From positions 186,001 to 250,000 of the forward strand of contig NZ_SLZR01000002.1 in assembly GCF_004341165.1 (NCBI RefSeq): DNA of 64,000 nucleotides, given 5' to 3'. Source of the DNA: Reinekea marinisedimentorum (GTDB lineage: Bacteria > Pseudomonadota > Gammaproteobacteria > Pseudomonadales > Natronospirillaceae). A program made the translations under genes and the position numbers. Positions 15,782-24,096 of the stretch are shown here, piece after piece. The notes under the pieces were generated by a model. That model saw nothing but the letters and a program-made list of their open reading frames with translations. It did not search any database and had not been told where the DNA came from. Each line of letters starts with the position of its first letter. The first letter of the stretch is position 1.

Positions 15782-16555
15782 TTAATGAAGCTGCTCAAAC
15801 GCACGGTAGCGATCAGCCATAACCTCATTGTGGATACGCTCTATTACACCCTCTTCCTCCAGGCGTGTCATCACCCGAGTTATCGCCAGTGCCAGTTCAA
15901 TCTGTGATTCATGCAAGTAGTGGTAGAGATAGCCGGTTTCCACCGGCGGTTCCAGAAATACAATATCCGTCAATGGCAGCCTCTCATTTACCCCTTCGAG
16001 CACCATGTTATTTAAGGTCAGCAGGAATACATCTCTGGGGCCAACAGCCACATCAATTCGCCCATGCAACAGCTGTAAAATCAGTTGATCTGCTTCGGCT
16101 ACGAAACTCCTGTTGTAGCCTTCCGTGTGCATCTGTACGGTTTTTATGCCCAGTTGAACACCAATGGTATACGGAGCGAGATCTTCCCAGCTGGCGACAA
16201 CGATATCTTCACGGCTGCGATGCGCCAGAACAACGATTTCGCCGGCGCCGACCGCAACCGGTATTCTTATCAGCCTTTTAAAGTCGCGCTCAATTCTGTC
16301 GCCACGGAACAATTCACCGTCAACCTGGCCTTCATTGGCCATATAGAGTGAACGGGCAGGAGGCAATTTAACCGCATCAACACGGTAGCCAAGCTCACCA
16401 TAGGCAAGCGTCAGCACCCTGACAGCGACTTCGCGTACCGGGTGGTCGTTCGGTGCACTGAGCCGAACAACCTTTTCAGCCGTGGTGCCCGGCTCAGCCT
16501 GCACTGCAGCCATCAACATACAGCTGACAATAACGATATTTGCTAACCAGCTCAT
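15782..16555 (-). CDS. Periplasmic solute-binding protein, SBP_bac_3-like, without transporter
   Basis: The 257-residue protein has a Sec signal peptide (MSWLANIVIVSCMLMAAVQA, cleavage about residue 20). A two-lobe binding fold of the polar amino-acid type follows, with RLSAPNDHPVREVAV as first strand, VDGELFRGD, then WEDLAPYTIGVQLGI and GRIDVAVGPRDV. The C-terminus ends EEEGVIERIHNE, where family members usually have a G-x-I/L-x3-W/Y-like ending. I chose the ATG at 16555 with TAGG seven bases upstream over a TTG at 16573. No permease or ATPase gene is near. It could be a sensor partner or part of a distant ABC system. Confidence 0.75.
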   Translation of the reverse strand: MSWLANIVIVSCMLMAAVQAEPGTTAEKVVRLSAPNDHPVREVAVRVLTLAYGELGYRVDAVKLPPARSLYMANEGQVDGELFRGDRIERDFKRLIRIPVAVGAGEIVVLAHRSREDIVVASWEDLAPYTIGVQLGIKTVQMHTEGYNRSFVAEADQLILQLLHGRIDVAVGPRDVFLLTLNNMVLEGVNERLPLTDIVFLEPPVETGYLYHYLHESQIELALAITRVMTRLEEEGVIERIHNEVMADRYRAFEQLH

Positions 16556-16788
16556 AATCAGCCTACGACACAATAAACTCTGACAATTCGCTTACCGGAA
16601 GTCTTTTCCAGGCAAGCGGCGCTGTTCTTAATCATAGTTCAATTCGGCTTTGGTGCAGCCCCGCTGCGGAGAGGCTTGAGTTCCTCCCATATTTTGCAAC
16701 TGTTTATAAGATACAAAATGTAAACAGATCATCTATAATAATACCCATTACACTTAGTAATTATTCAACAATGACAATAGGTGCGCTT

Positions 16789-17892
16789 ATGGCGAATCCA
16801 TTTCAGTACGAAAAACTGCCAACCGCCGATAACTTTTGTGGCCGCGAGGTTGAATCCGAACGCCTGCACAATCTGATACTCGACTCCAAAAATGTTGTGC
16901 TGTTTGGTGACCGCCGCTACGGAAAAACCAGCCTGATTGAGCATGTATTCCGCGGCCTACCCAAAACCGTGCTGCATGCCTTTGCTGATCTGTTCGCCTG
17001 TACGGATTCCACCGAGGTTGCCCAGGCACTGTACAAGGCGGTTTACGATGCGCTGCCGTTTGATCTCGACAGCAAGCTGAAAGAAATTTCCGGCCTGTTC
17101 AAACGCGCCACCTTTGAAATACAAACCACCAACAGCGGCAGTATTAAAGCCCGGCCACGTCTGGAAGGCCGCGATTTTGAAGAGTTGCTCAACGATGCAC
17201 TCTCGGGTGCCGAGAGATTCTGTGAAAAGCACGGCTGCACACTGGTCATTGCTTTGGATGAATTCCAGCAGGTCGCGGAAATCAAAGACAAGCGCATCGA
17301 TGCGATTCTGCGCGCCTACATGCAGCGCCTGACCTATATCTCCTTTATTTTCTCCGGTTCTAAAAAATCGATTCTCAGCGGCCTGTTTATTGATAAAAAA
17401 CAACCACTCTATGGTATGGCCACTTCCATATCCATTGGCGGTATTGAATTGCCAACACTGAAAACCTTCTGTGAAGAGCGGCTTGGCCAGCGTTTCGATG
17501 ACGAAGTCTTTGAACTGCTTTATGAGCAGGTACGCGGCCAGACCAAGCTCATTCTGCAAAGCTGCTACTGGCTGTATGCCAACGGCTGGGAGCTGAACGC
17601 ACCCAATACCCATAAGGTGGTGCAGCAGATTATTGAAGAAAAAGACGAAGAATTCCGCCTGCTGTTTAATGGCTTTAAGGCACAACAGAAAAAGGCCCTG
17701 AAAATGATCGGCCGCTACGGTGGTAAAAATCTGTTCAAACAGGAAAACCTGGAGCCGTTTGGACTGACCCGTCAGGGCTTGAGTCAGGTATTGGTTGCGC
17801 TGATTGGCTCCGGCGATGTCATTAAGGAAGATAAGACCTACCTGGTGGCCGATGTGCACTTTCACCTGTGGATCGTGAAAAACTTCAGCTGA
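16789..17892 (+). CDS. Archaeal-type (STAND-like) ATPase
   Basis: This 367-residue cytoplasmic P-loop protein has Walker A GDRRYGKTSL (about 40-49), where RR-x-GKT is the signature of the ATPase_2 (PF01637-type) family. Walker B is VIALDEFQ (about 160) and sensor-1-like is FIFSGSKK (about 190). The C-terminal third (FKAQQKKALKMIG...SGDVIKEDKTYLV) looks like a winged helix. Such proteins are often DNA-associated or stress/defence switches, but single-gene functions are mostly unknown. I prefer ATG 16789 (AATAGG upstream) over 16771. A TATAAT box is at 16734-16739 with a poor -35. It stands alone. Confidence 0.8.
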   Translation: MANPFQYEKLPTADNFCGREVESERLHNLILDSKNVVLFGDRRYGKTSLIEHVFRGLPKTVLHAFADLFACTDSTEVAQALYKAVYDALPFDLDSKLKEISGLFKRATFEIQTTNSGSIKARPRLEGRDFEELLNDALSGAERFCEKHGCTLVIALDEFQQVAEIKDKRIDAILRAYMQRLTYISFIFSGSKKSILSGLFIDKKQPLYGMATSISIGGIELPTLKTFCEERLGQRFDDEVFELLYEQVRGQTKLILQSCYWLYANGWELNAPNTHKVVQQIIEEKDEEFRLLFNGFKAQQKKALKMIGRYGGKNLFKQENLEPFGLTRQGLSQVLVALIGSGDVIKEDKTYLVADVHFHLWIVKNFS

Positions 17893-18164
17893 GCGACAGC
17901 GCTTATACACTCATCGTCAGTGCTGAATTTTCCTATTTTCATTCATCTCAGTGCCAGATAGTCCCACACCTTTTTACTGTCACTGAGCGTTTTACTCCAA
18001 TGCCCTCCCAGAACGGCCATGTGATACTGGCTCACGTTCCAGACTGATCTCAAACAAAAATAACACAGTCAACATCGGTTCAGCATCACGCGGCATATAG
18101 GTTGCCGCACCCAGCATTCAACAGCTCAGCTGACCGGTATTGGCAACGACTGCGGAGAACGCTC

Positions 18165-19253
18165 ATGAAAAAAGTATTCATCTCACCCTCCAAATACGTG
18201 CAGGATAACGGCGCACTGGCCGATCTTGGCGAATATGTACTGGCCTATGGCAACAACGCACTGCTGGTCGCTTCAAAAGAAGACCAGGAACGCGTACAGG
18301 AAACCCTGAATCTGGCGCAGCAGCGCAATGAATTTGCTCTCACCTACGGCGGCTTCAGCCAGGAATGCACCTCTGAAGAGGTTGATCGCCTGATCGCGCT
18401 GGCAAAGGCAGAGCAGTGCGATGTCATTATCGGCCTTGGCGGCGGTAAAGCGCTTGATACTGCAAAAGCTGTTTCATCTGCGCAGGCAATCCCGGTGATT
18501 ACCGTACCGACCATCGCCTCAACCGATGCGCCGTGCAGCTCGCTTTCGGTGGTTTACAACGAGCGCGGCGAATTCCAGGAATACCGCTTCTATCGCGCCA
18601 ACCCGGATTTGGTTCTGGTCGACACCGGCATTATCGCCAAGGCACCGACCCGCTTCCTGGTCGCCGGCATGGGTGATGCTCTCTCTACCTACTTTGAAGC
18701 GCGCGCTTGCGAGCGTTCGTTTGCCGATAACATCCCGGGCGGTAAGAGCACCAAGCTGGCAGTCGCGGCGGCCAGGCTCTGCTACGAAACCCTGCTGGAA
18801 GATTCACTCAAGGCCATTGCCGCCTCGGACGCCAACGTGGTGACACCTGCACTGGAAAACATCATCGAAGCCAACACCCTGCTCAGCGGCATGGGCTTTG
18901 AATCCTCCGGTCTGGCGGCGGCACACGCCATTCACAATGGCCTGACGGCCCTTGATGAAGCACACAGCTACTTCCATGGCGAAAAAGTGTCCTTTGGCAC
19001 CATCGTCCACCTGGTGCTGGAAAACGCCCCGAAAGAAGAACTCGACGAAGTGCTGGCCTACTGCCACAGCGTTGGCCTGCCCACCTGCCTGGCCGATCTG
19101 GGTGTGAAGGAAGTGACTGACGAGAAGGTACGCGCCGTTGCCGAACTGTCATGCGCCGAAAACGAAACCATCCACAACATGCCATTTAAAGTGACCGCTG
19201 ATGATGTATTCGCTGCTATCCACGCTGCGAACAAGCTGGGAGCCAAAAAGTAA
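18165..19253 (+). CDS. gldA: Glycerol dehydrogenase (NAD+)
   Basis: This 362-residue iron/zinc-type alcohol dehydrogenase oxidises glycerol to dihydroxyacetone. It shows the NAD-binding GLGGGKALDTAK (about residues 92-103), PTIASTDAPCSSLSV with the metal-coordinating aspartate, and metal histidines in AAHAIHNG and SYFHGEKVSFG. The ATG at 18165 has GGAGAACGCTC before it; the frame extends to 18102 without merit. Its TAA overlaps the dhaK ATG by one base. As the first gene of gldA-dhaK-dhaL it supplies the kinase substrate. Length agrees with E. coli GldA (367). Confidence 0.94.
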   Translation: MKKVFISPSKYVQDNGALADLGEYVLAYGNNALLVASKEDQERVQETLNLAQQRNEFALTYGGFSQECTSEEVDRLIALAKAEQCDVIIGLGGGKALDTAKAVSSAQAIPVITVPTIASTDAPCSSLSVVYNERGEFQEYRFYRANPDLVLVDTGIIAKAPTRFLVAGMGDALSTYFEARACERSFADNIPGGKSTKLAVAAARLCYETLLEDSLKAIAASDANVVTPALENIIEANTLLSGMGFESSGLAAAHAIHNGLTALDEAHSYFHGEKVSFGTIVHLVLENAPKEELDEVLAYCHSVGLPTCLADLGVKEVTDEKVRAVAELSCAENETIHNMPFKVTADDVFAAIHAANKLGAKK

Positions 19254-20251
19254 TGAAGAAGCTGATCAATAACCCGGAATCTCTGGTTGTCGAAATGTGC
19301 GAAGGCATGGCCTACGCACACCCGGATAAGCTCGAATTCAAAAAGCGCCACAAACTGATGATGCGTAAAAACCCGGCCAAAGATAAGGTCGTGCTGATCA
19401 GTGGCGGTGGCTCCGGCCATGAACCTGCGCACGCCGGCTACGTTGGCGAGGGCATGCTCGATGTTGCAGTCTGTGGCGATGTTTTTGCCTCGCCATCCAC
19501 GATTCAGGTTTATAACGCCATTGTCGATACCGAAACCGATGCCGGCACCCTGCTGATCATCAAGAACTACTCCGGCGACATCATGAACTTTGAAGCCGCC
19601 GCAGAAATGGCCGAAGACGATGACGACATCAAGGTCGCCAAGGTTTACGTCAACGATGACATCGCCGTGAAAGACAGCCTCTATACGGTTGGCCGCCGCG
19701 GCGTGGCAGGCTCGGTGTATGTGCATAAAATCGCCGGTGCCGCAGCCGAAGCCGGCAAGTCACTGGAAGAAGTCACGGCTGTGGCCCAGAAGGTGATCGA
19801 TAACGTTAAGTCTATCGGTTTCGCGCTGACCTCCTGCACCGTGCCGGCCAAAGGCACACCAACCTTCAAGCTTGAGGAAACTGAAATTGAATTCGGCGTG
19901 GGCATTCATGGTGAACCGGGTGTGGCCCGTCAGGCCATGAAGAGCGCGGATGAGCTGGCTGAAGAGTGCGTTGACCTGCTGGCGAAAGACCTGCCATTCA
20001 ACGCCGGTGACGAAGTTGCAGTAATGATCAATGGCTTTGGCGCCACGCCACTGCAGGAACTCTATGTGTTCAACAACAGCGTTTACCGCCAGCTGGCCGA
20101 GAAAGGCATTAAGGTGCACAACACGCTGGTCGGCAACTACATGACCGCGCTGGATATGGCCGGCGCCTCGGTCACCCTGCTGAAACTCGACGACGAACTG
20201 AAAGCGTATCTGGCCGCACCGGTCGATACCGTAGCATTGAAAGGTGTTTGA
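19253..20251 (+). CDS. dhaK: Dihydroxyacetone kinase, substrate-binding subunit DhaK
   Basis: This 332-residue cytoplasmic subunit binds dihydroxyacetone covalently as a hemiaminal through a histidine, here His219 in GVGIHGEPG. SGGGSGHEPAHAGYVG (about 50-65) carries the second active-site histidine (His56), and CGDVFASPS follows. Its length is close to the roughly 330-356 residues of two-subunit kinases. Its start overlaps the gldA stop and its stop is two bases from the dhaL ATG, so the three are coupled. DhaK alone cannot phosphorylate; DhaL supplies the nucleotide-binding domain. Confidence 0.95.
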   Translation: MKKLINNPESLVVEMCEGMAYAHPDKLEFKKRHKLMMRKNPAKDKVVLISGGGSGHEPAHAGYVGEGMLDVAVCGDVFASPSTIQVYNAIVDTETDAGTLLIIKNYSGDIMNFEAAAEMAEDDDDIKVAKVYVNDDIAVKDSLYTVGRRGVAGSVYVHKIAGAAAEAGKSLEEVTAVAQKVIDNVKSIGFALTSCTVPAKGTPTFKLEETEIEFGVGIHGEPGVARQAMKSADELAEECVDLLAKDLPFNAGDEVAVMINGFGATPLQELYVFNNSVYRQLAEKGIKVHNTLVGNYMTALDMAGASVTLLKLDDELKAYLAAPVDTVALKGV

Positions 20252-20252
20252 T

Positions 20253-20888
20253 ATGGAGACGATTAACACAGAAATGATGGTTCAGATTGTCGACAAAATG
20301 GGCGACATCATTATCGAAAACGAAGTTTACTTCTGTGAGCTGGACTCCGTTGCCGGTGACGGCGACTTCGGCATGTCGGTCGCCAAGGGCTTCCGCCAGC
20401 TGAAGACAGACTGGGAAGAGTTGGCTAAAGACGACATCGGTGCCTTTCTGAAGGATGCCGGTATGGTCATCACTGAATACTGCGGAGGAGCCTCCGGGCC
20501 GATCTGGGGTTCAGCCTTCCGTGCGGCAGCCAAGAGTGCCCGTGGTAAAAGTGAAATCACTGTGGCGGAGTTTGCCGACATGCTGGAGGCCGCTGTCGCC
20601 GGTATTCAGAAACGCGGCAATGCTCAGCTGGGCGATAAAACCTTGCTCGATGCGTTAATCCCGACTGCGGTTGCATGGCGTGATGCCGCAGAGCAGGGGT
20701 TGGATGCCATTGCCGCCATGGACGCCGGCGCCAAAGCGGCCCGAGACGGCGCTGAGAAGACCAAGTCCATGACCGCCAACAAAGGCCGGGCCAGCTACGT
20801 TGGGGAGCGTAGCCTGGAACACCCCGATGCCGGCGCCATGGCACTTGGCGTCATCTTCACGGAATTGCACCGGTTTGTAGCCGGCTGA
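20253..20888 (+). CDS. dhaL: Dihydroxyacetone kinase, nucleotide-binding subunit DhaL
   Basis: The 211-residue all-helical barrel binds Mg-ADP or ATP. Conserved aspartates lie in VAGDGDFGMSVAKGF, where the family more often has DGDHG; here Phe replaces His. GGASGPIWGSAF and DALIPTAVAW are further nucleotide-site segments, and GRASYVGERSLEHPDAGA is the usual C-terminal signature. The ATG at 20253 with AAGGTG upstream is preferred to the frame start at 20244. No dhaM follows, so whether the phosphate donor is ATP or a distant PTS DhaM is undecided. Confidence 0.93.
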   Translation: METINTEMMVQIVDKMGDIIIENEVYFCELDSVAGDGDFGMSVAKGFRQLKTDWEELAKDDIGAFLKDAGMVITEYCGGASGPIWGSAFRAAAKSARGKSEITVAEFADMLEAAVAGIQKRGNAQLGDKTLLDALIPTAVAWRDAAEQGLDAIAAMDAGAKAARDGAEKTKSMTANKGRASYVGERSLEHPDAGAMALGVIFTELHRFVAG

Positions 20889-20900
20889 TGAATGCCTCCC

Positions 20901-20918
20901 GGGCCTGCCTGCAGGCCC
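20901..20918 (+). terminator. Hairpin after dhaL
   Basis: GGGCCTG-CCTG-CAGGCCC is a perfect 7 bp stem with a tetraloop, 12 bases after the dhaL stop. It is followed by AAACTTTACC, not a strong T-run, so it is either a weak terminator or a 3'-end stabiliser. Confidence 0.45.
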
Positions 20919-21048
20919 AAACTTTACCGTTGCTGCGTGTTCTTGCAGGTACCGGTTTTTTTAATCCGCCAACCATTGCTTTCGGCAACTACATAAATCT
21001 GGCCACTCGTGGTTAAATGATCTCTAAACAAAAACGAGTGACAACGCC

Positions 21049-22083
21049 TTGAACAACCTAAGTCACCAGCTCGACTATGTACTGAACATAGAAAAATTCC
21101 AGAGCATTCAGGACAACATCGCCAGAGCCACCGGCATGTCTGTGATTGCCATTGATCTGGTCGGACACCCGATCACAGAACACAGCCTGTGCAGTGCATT
21201 CTGCCGAACGGTTCGTGACAACCCCGAACTCTCGCATTTATGTGAACGCTGCGACTCGCACGGCGGGCTTGAAGCCGCGCGCAACCAGCAGCCTTATATC
21301 TACCGTTGCCACTTCGGCATCGTCGACTTTGCCATTCCCATTATTGCCAATGGCCAGTATCTCGGAGCCATTATGGCCGGGCAAATCCGCCTGCCAGAAA
21401 CAGAGCACAGCCGGCTGAATTTAATCATCGGCGAACCGCACCGGCCCAAAATTAACGAATACCCCGAGTTACGCGCCCTGTACGACAGCCTTGCGGTGAT
21501 GTCGATGGAAAAAATAGAGTCCGTCGCGCAGATGATCAATCACCTGGTCAACTACATCGTTGGTGAAGCGGTCCTGAAAACCTCGCTGTACGAAATTAAC
21601 CAGCAGCTCACCGAGTTCACCAAAGACAGCATCAAGCAATCGCACACCCTGCAGAACAGAACCCATCTTTATTACAGCGTCGAGCAAAAGCCAGAACCGG
21701 TGGAAGTTGAACCGGATGAGCCGCCCTTGTTAAGAGCGCACAAAAGCAGCCTGTTATACCCGGCGCTGGAATTCATCAATGAACACTTCCGCCAGAAGAT
21801 CTATCTCGATGAAATGGCCTACTTGTGCAACATCAGTCCGAGTTATTTCAGTAAGATTTTTAAACGCGAAATGGGGCTGAATTTCTCTGCCTACATTAAT
21901 CAGGTCAAACTCAGTGAAGCGAAAAGAATGCTCGAAACCACCGAGGAGCCGATCGTGAACATTTCGCTCGATCTGGGCTTCGATGACTGTGGCTATTTTA
22001 TTAAGGTATTCAAGAAGCAAGTCGGCCGAACGCCGGCTTCGTATCGGAAGAGGTTTCTTCAACAGCGTGCCGCAGAGCCCTGA
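21049..22083 (+). CDS. AraC-family regulator with PocR sensory domain
   Basis: The 344-residue protein has an N-terminal PocR domain (about 8-170). This includes the C-x3-F-C...CERC cysteine set (SLCSAFCRTVRDN...LCERCDSHGG) and HFGIVDFAIPIIANGQYLGAIMAGQ. A C-terminal AraC double helix-turn-helix (about 235-340) has YLDEMAYLCNISPSYFSKIFKR and IVNISLDLGFDDCGYFIKVFKK. PocR domains sense small diols or related metabolites (1,2-propanediol in Salmonella). Directly after gldA-dhaKL, this protein is likely their activator, responding to glycerol or dihydroxyacetone; that is inference. The start is TTG 21049 with only a weak ribosome binding site. Confidence 0.9.
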   Translation: MNNLSHQLDYVLNIEKFQSIQDNIARATGMSVIAIDLVGHPITEHSLCSAFCRTVRDNPELSHLCERCDSHGGLEAARNQQPYIYRCHFGIVDFAIPIIANGQYLGAIMAGQIRLPETEHSRLNLIIGEPHRPKINEYPELRALYDSLAVMSMEKIESVAQMINHLVNYIVGEAVLKTSLYEINQQLTEFTKDSIKQSHTLQNRTHLYYSVEQKPEPVEVEPDEPPLLRAHKSSLLYPALEFINEHFRQKIYLDEMAYLCNISPSYFSKIFKREMGLNFSAYINQVKLSEAKRMLETTEEPIVNISLDLGFDDCGYFIKVFKKQVGRTPASYRKRFLQQRAAEP

Positions 22084-22094
22084 GCAGGCTCTGC
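22072..22094. terminator. Hairpin at the 3' end of the PocR-AraC gene
   Basis: GCAGAGCC (22072-22079) pairs with GGCTCTGC (22087-22094), spanning the stop codon at 22081-22083. No T-run follows on the plus strand. It may serve as a bidirectional stop between this gene and the convergent yjdM. Confidence 0.35.
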
Positions 22095-22110
22095 AACGGC
22101 CAGAATAAAA

Positions 22111-22452
22111 TCAGGCTTTCTTAACCACACTCGATTTCAGCATCATATCGCCGGAACCATCCACCTTGCAGTCGATATCGTGATCACCATCGACAAAGCG
22201 CTTAATAGTGGCCTTGGTACCCACCTTAATCACCTGTGAAGAGCCTTTTACCTTCAGGTCTTTAACAACCGTCACCTTGTCGCCTTCAGCCAACAAATTG
22301 CCGACCGCATCACGCAGCACAATGGCATCTTCATCCACTTCCGGCTCATTCGGATTCCATTCATGGGCACACTCAGGGCAGATCAGCATATCCTGGTCCG
22401 GATAAACGTATTCAGACTGGCATTTCGGGCAAGGTGGCATTTGTTCACTCAT
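22111..22452 (-). CDS. yjdM: YjdM/PhnA-family zinc-ribbon protein
   Basis: The 113-residue cytoplasmic protein has an N-terminal zinc ribbon CPKC...CPEC (about residues 8-27). A C-terminal SH3-like PhnA domain follows ([26 protein letters not shown]...IKVGTKA). It was once linked to phosphonate use by genomic proximity to phn genes in E. coli, but the true role is unknown and no phosphonate gene is present here. ATG 22452 is preceded by GAGG, and the frame extension to 22497 has no support. Length equals the E. coli protein (about 111). It is convergent with the PocR-AraC gene. Confidence 0.92.
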   Translation of the reverse strand: MSEQMPPCPKCQSEYVYPDQDMLICPECAHEWNPNEPEVDEDAIVLRDAVGNLLAEGDKVTVVKDLKVKGSSQVIKVGTKATIKRFVDGDHDIDCKVDGSGDMMLKSSVVKKA

Positions 22453-22580
22453 GAAGGAACCTCGTAATTCGCAGATTAAATGGTCGCCATAGGGCATTGG
22501 CGCGCCATCTTACCAGCCAGATACCGGCTGCCAAGCGAATAGATCAACGATCAGGTAAATTAATTGTTTAATTAAAGCGG

Positions 22581-23105
22581 TTAGTGCGGATAGACAACAT
22601 AAACATCGCGAGTGCCACGGGCCCCGGTTTCAACGGTTGTCTGATAATTCATGCCCAACTTCTTGAGCGCTGCCACCGAAGCTGCATTCCCCGGTGCGAC
22701 ACAGCCCAGCATCCGCGGCAGCCCCAGACGGTTAAAGCCGAACTCTATTTGAGCCACGCCAATTTCAGTTGCATAACCCTTTCCCCAATGAGATTTAGCC
22801 AGCACGAAGCCAATTTCAAAATCATCTGCCGCCAGAGCCGAGCAGGGCAACAGGCCGGCGAAGCCTATGGGTTCGCTTGAGCCTTTTTTCGTCAACACGC
22901 CGGCTTTTTTACCGTCGCCGGTTAAATCAAATGAGCGGGCAATGAATTGCTCGGCTTCATCCCGGCTCATCACCTTGGCTGCGAATGCAAAGCGCATCAC
23001 ATCCGGACAGGAAAGCACCTGCTCAAACAGCACCTGATGATCCGATTCCTGAATAGTGCGCAGCGAAAGCCGCTCTGTTGCGAATATTTCTTTAGTTGCT
23101 GTCAT
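22581..23105 (-). CDS. GNAT-family N-acetyltransferase (RimJ/RimL-like)
   Basis: This 174-residue acetyltransferase begins ATERLSLRTIQESDH, the typical RimJ/RimL opening. It carries the acetyl-CoA loop HWGKGYATE (about residues 110-118, the Q/R-x2-G-x-G/A type) and the motif AASVAALKKLGMNY near the end. Its acceptor, whether a ribosomal protein N-terminus, antibiotic or small amine, cannot be predicted. It starts ten bases beyond the pomB stop, with AAGG before the ATG, so it is the third gene of a pomA-pomB-GNAT transcript. That association with motility is probably incidental. Confidence 0.85.
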   Translation of the reverse strand: MTATKEIFATERLSLRTIQESDHQVLFEQVLSCPDVMRFAFAAKVMSRDEAEQFIARSFDLTGDGKKAGVLTKKGSSEPIGFAGLLPCSALAADDFEIGFVLAKSHWGKGYATEIGVAQIEFGFNRLGLPRMLGCVAPGNAASVAALKKLGMNYQTTVETGARGTRDVYVVYPH

Positions 23106-23114
23106 AACGCCTTA

Positions 23115-24074
23115 TTAAAAGATCTCCTGAGGGTCCAGACCAAACAACGAGGCATCACCCGGATCAACCGTTTCGCCCTGTTCTTCCGGCGGTACAACCT
23201 CACCTTCAAATTCCGGATTGGCCTTCTTGATGATAATTTCCACGCGCCGGTTCTGTGCCCGCCCTTCCGGCGTTTCGTTACTGGCAATTGGCTTGCTGGA
23301 GCCATGACCAACGATGGTAAAGCGGTTCTCATCCATTTCCGGAGCGATAAACAGGTATTCGGCAACCGCCAGCGCACGCGAGGCACTGAGCAGCCAGTTG
23401 CTGCGGAAACGAGCCGTCGCAATCGGCACATCATCGGTATGGCCTTCCACATAGATGTCGCCGGGCGTCGTGACCAGCATATCACGCACTATATCCAGAA
23501 CCGGCAGGAAGTCGTCTGCAACATAGTCGGTACCGGCACCGAAACTCTGTTCTTTTACCCGAATAACAATGGTTTCATTGACCGTTTCTATCTGCAGCAT
23601 GCCATCGGCAATCTGCTCGGCAAGCGCCTCGGCAATGCGCTCGGCGTCTTCCTGAACCTGCTGCTGCAGCACTTCATCGGGAATAATAATCTGCCGCGTC
23701 AGCTGCCCGGTATCACCCTGCTGCTCTTCCTGCATGGTGACGGTGTCCTGACACATAATTTCCAGCGAGTCTTTGAGATCAGCAATGGTATCCTGGCGGA
23801 TGACATTCAGCGGTGTCGGCTCTGGAGTGCCGGGGCTGAATTCCTGCGCAATGATGCTGGTACCCTTCGGCACATCATTGAAATTCAATTCAGATTGCAC
23901 ACCAAAGGCGTTGCGCATTGAGCCGGCCAGCCGCTTGAACTTCAGTGCGTCCATCTCGGAAAAAGACAACAACAGCACAAAGAAGCACATCAGCAGTGCC
24001 ATTAAATCTGAAAATGTTCCCATCCACGCGGGTAACCCGGGGACACATTCGGGGCAATCGTCTTCTTCGTCCAT
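23115..24074 (-). CDS. pomB: Flagellar stator protein PomB (MotB family, Na+-type)
   Basis: The 319-residue inner-membrane protein anchors the stator to peptidoglycan. A single membrane helix (WMGTFSDLMALLMCFFVLLLSF, about 17-38) contains the ion-carrying Asp23. The N-terminus (DCPECVPGLPAWMG) and following SEMDALKFKRLAGSMRNAFGVQ closely match Vibrio PomB, not proton-type MotB. The plug follows, then an OmpA-like domain (about 180-295) with VEGHTDDVPI and NRRVEIIIKK. It is downstream of pomA by 22 bases. Sodium use is inferred from PomB resemblance. Confidence 0.94.
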   Translation of the reverse strand: MDEEDDCPECVPGLPAWMGTFSDLMALLMCFFVLLLSFSEMDALKFKRLAGSMRNAFGVQSELNFNDVPKGTSIIAQEFSPGTPEPTPLNVIRQDTIADLKDSLEIMCQDTVTMQEEQQGDTGQLTRQIIIPDEVLQQQVQEDAERIAEALAEQIADGMLQIETVNETIVIRVKEQSFGAGTDYVADDFLPVLDIVRDMLVTTPGDIYVEGHTDDVPIATARFRSNWLLSASRALAVAEYLFIAPEMDENRFTIVGHGSSKPIASNETPEGRAQNRRVEIIIKKANPEFEGEVVPPEEQGETVDPGDASLFGLDPQEIF

Positions 24075-24096
24075 ACCTTACCCGTTAACCAGGCCG

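Noticed and set aside
16957-17910. 317-codon minus-strand frame opposite the STAND ATPase
   Set aside because: The plus-strand protein carries clear Walker motifs; the antisense frame is Cys/Gln-rich without any motif, a codon-bias shadow.
22111-22452. Considered a phosphonate-degradation assignment for the PhnA-named protein
   Set aside because: The name is historical; no phosphonate gene is nearby and the family's role is unknown.
22947-23921. 324-codon plus-strand frame opposite pomB and the GNAT gene
   Set aside because: It spans two confident minus-strand genes and its product is a low-quality basic/aromatic sequence without domains.
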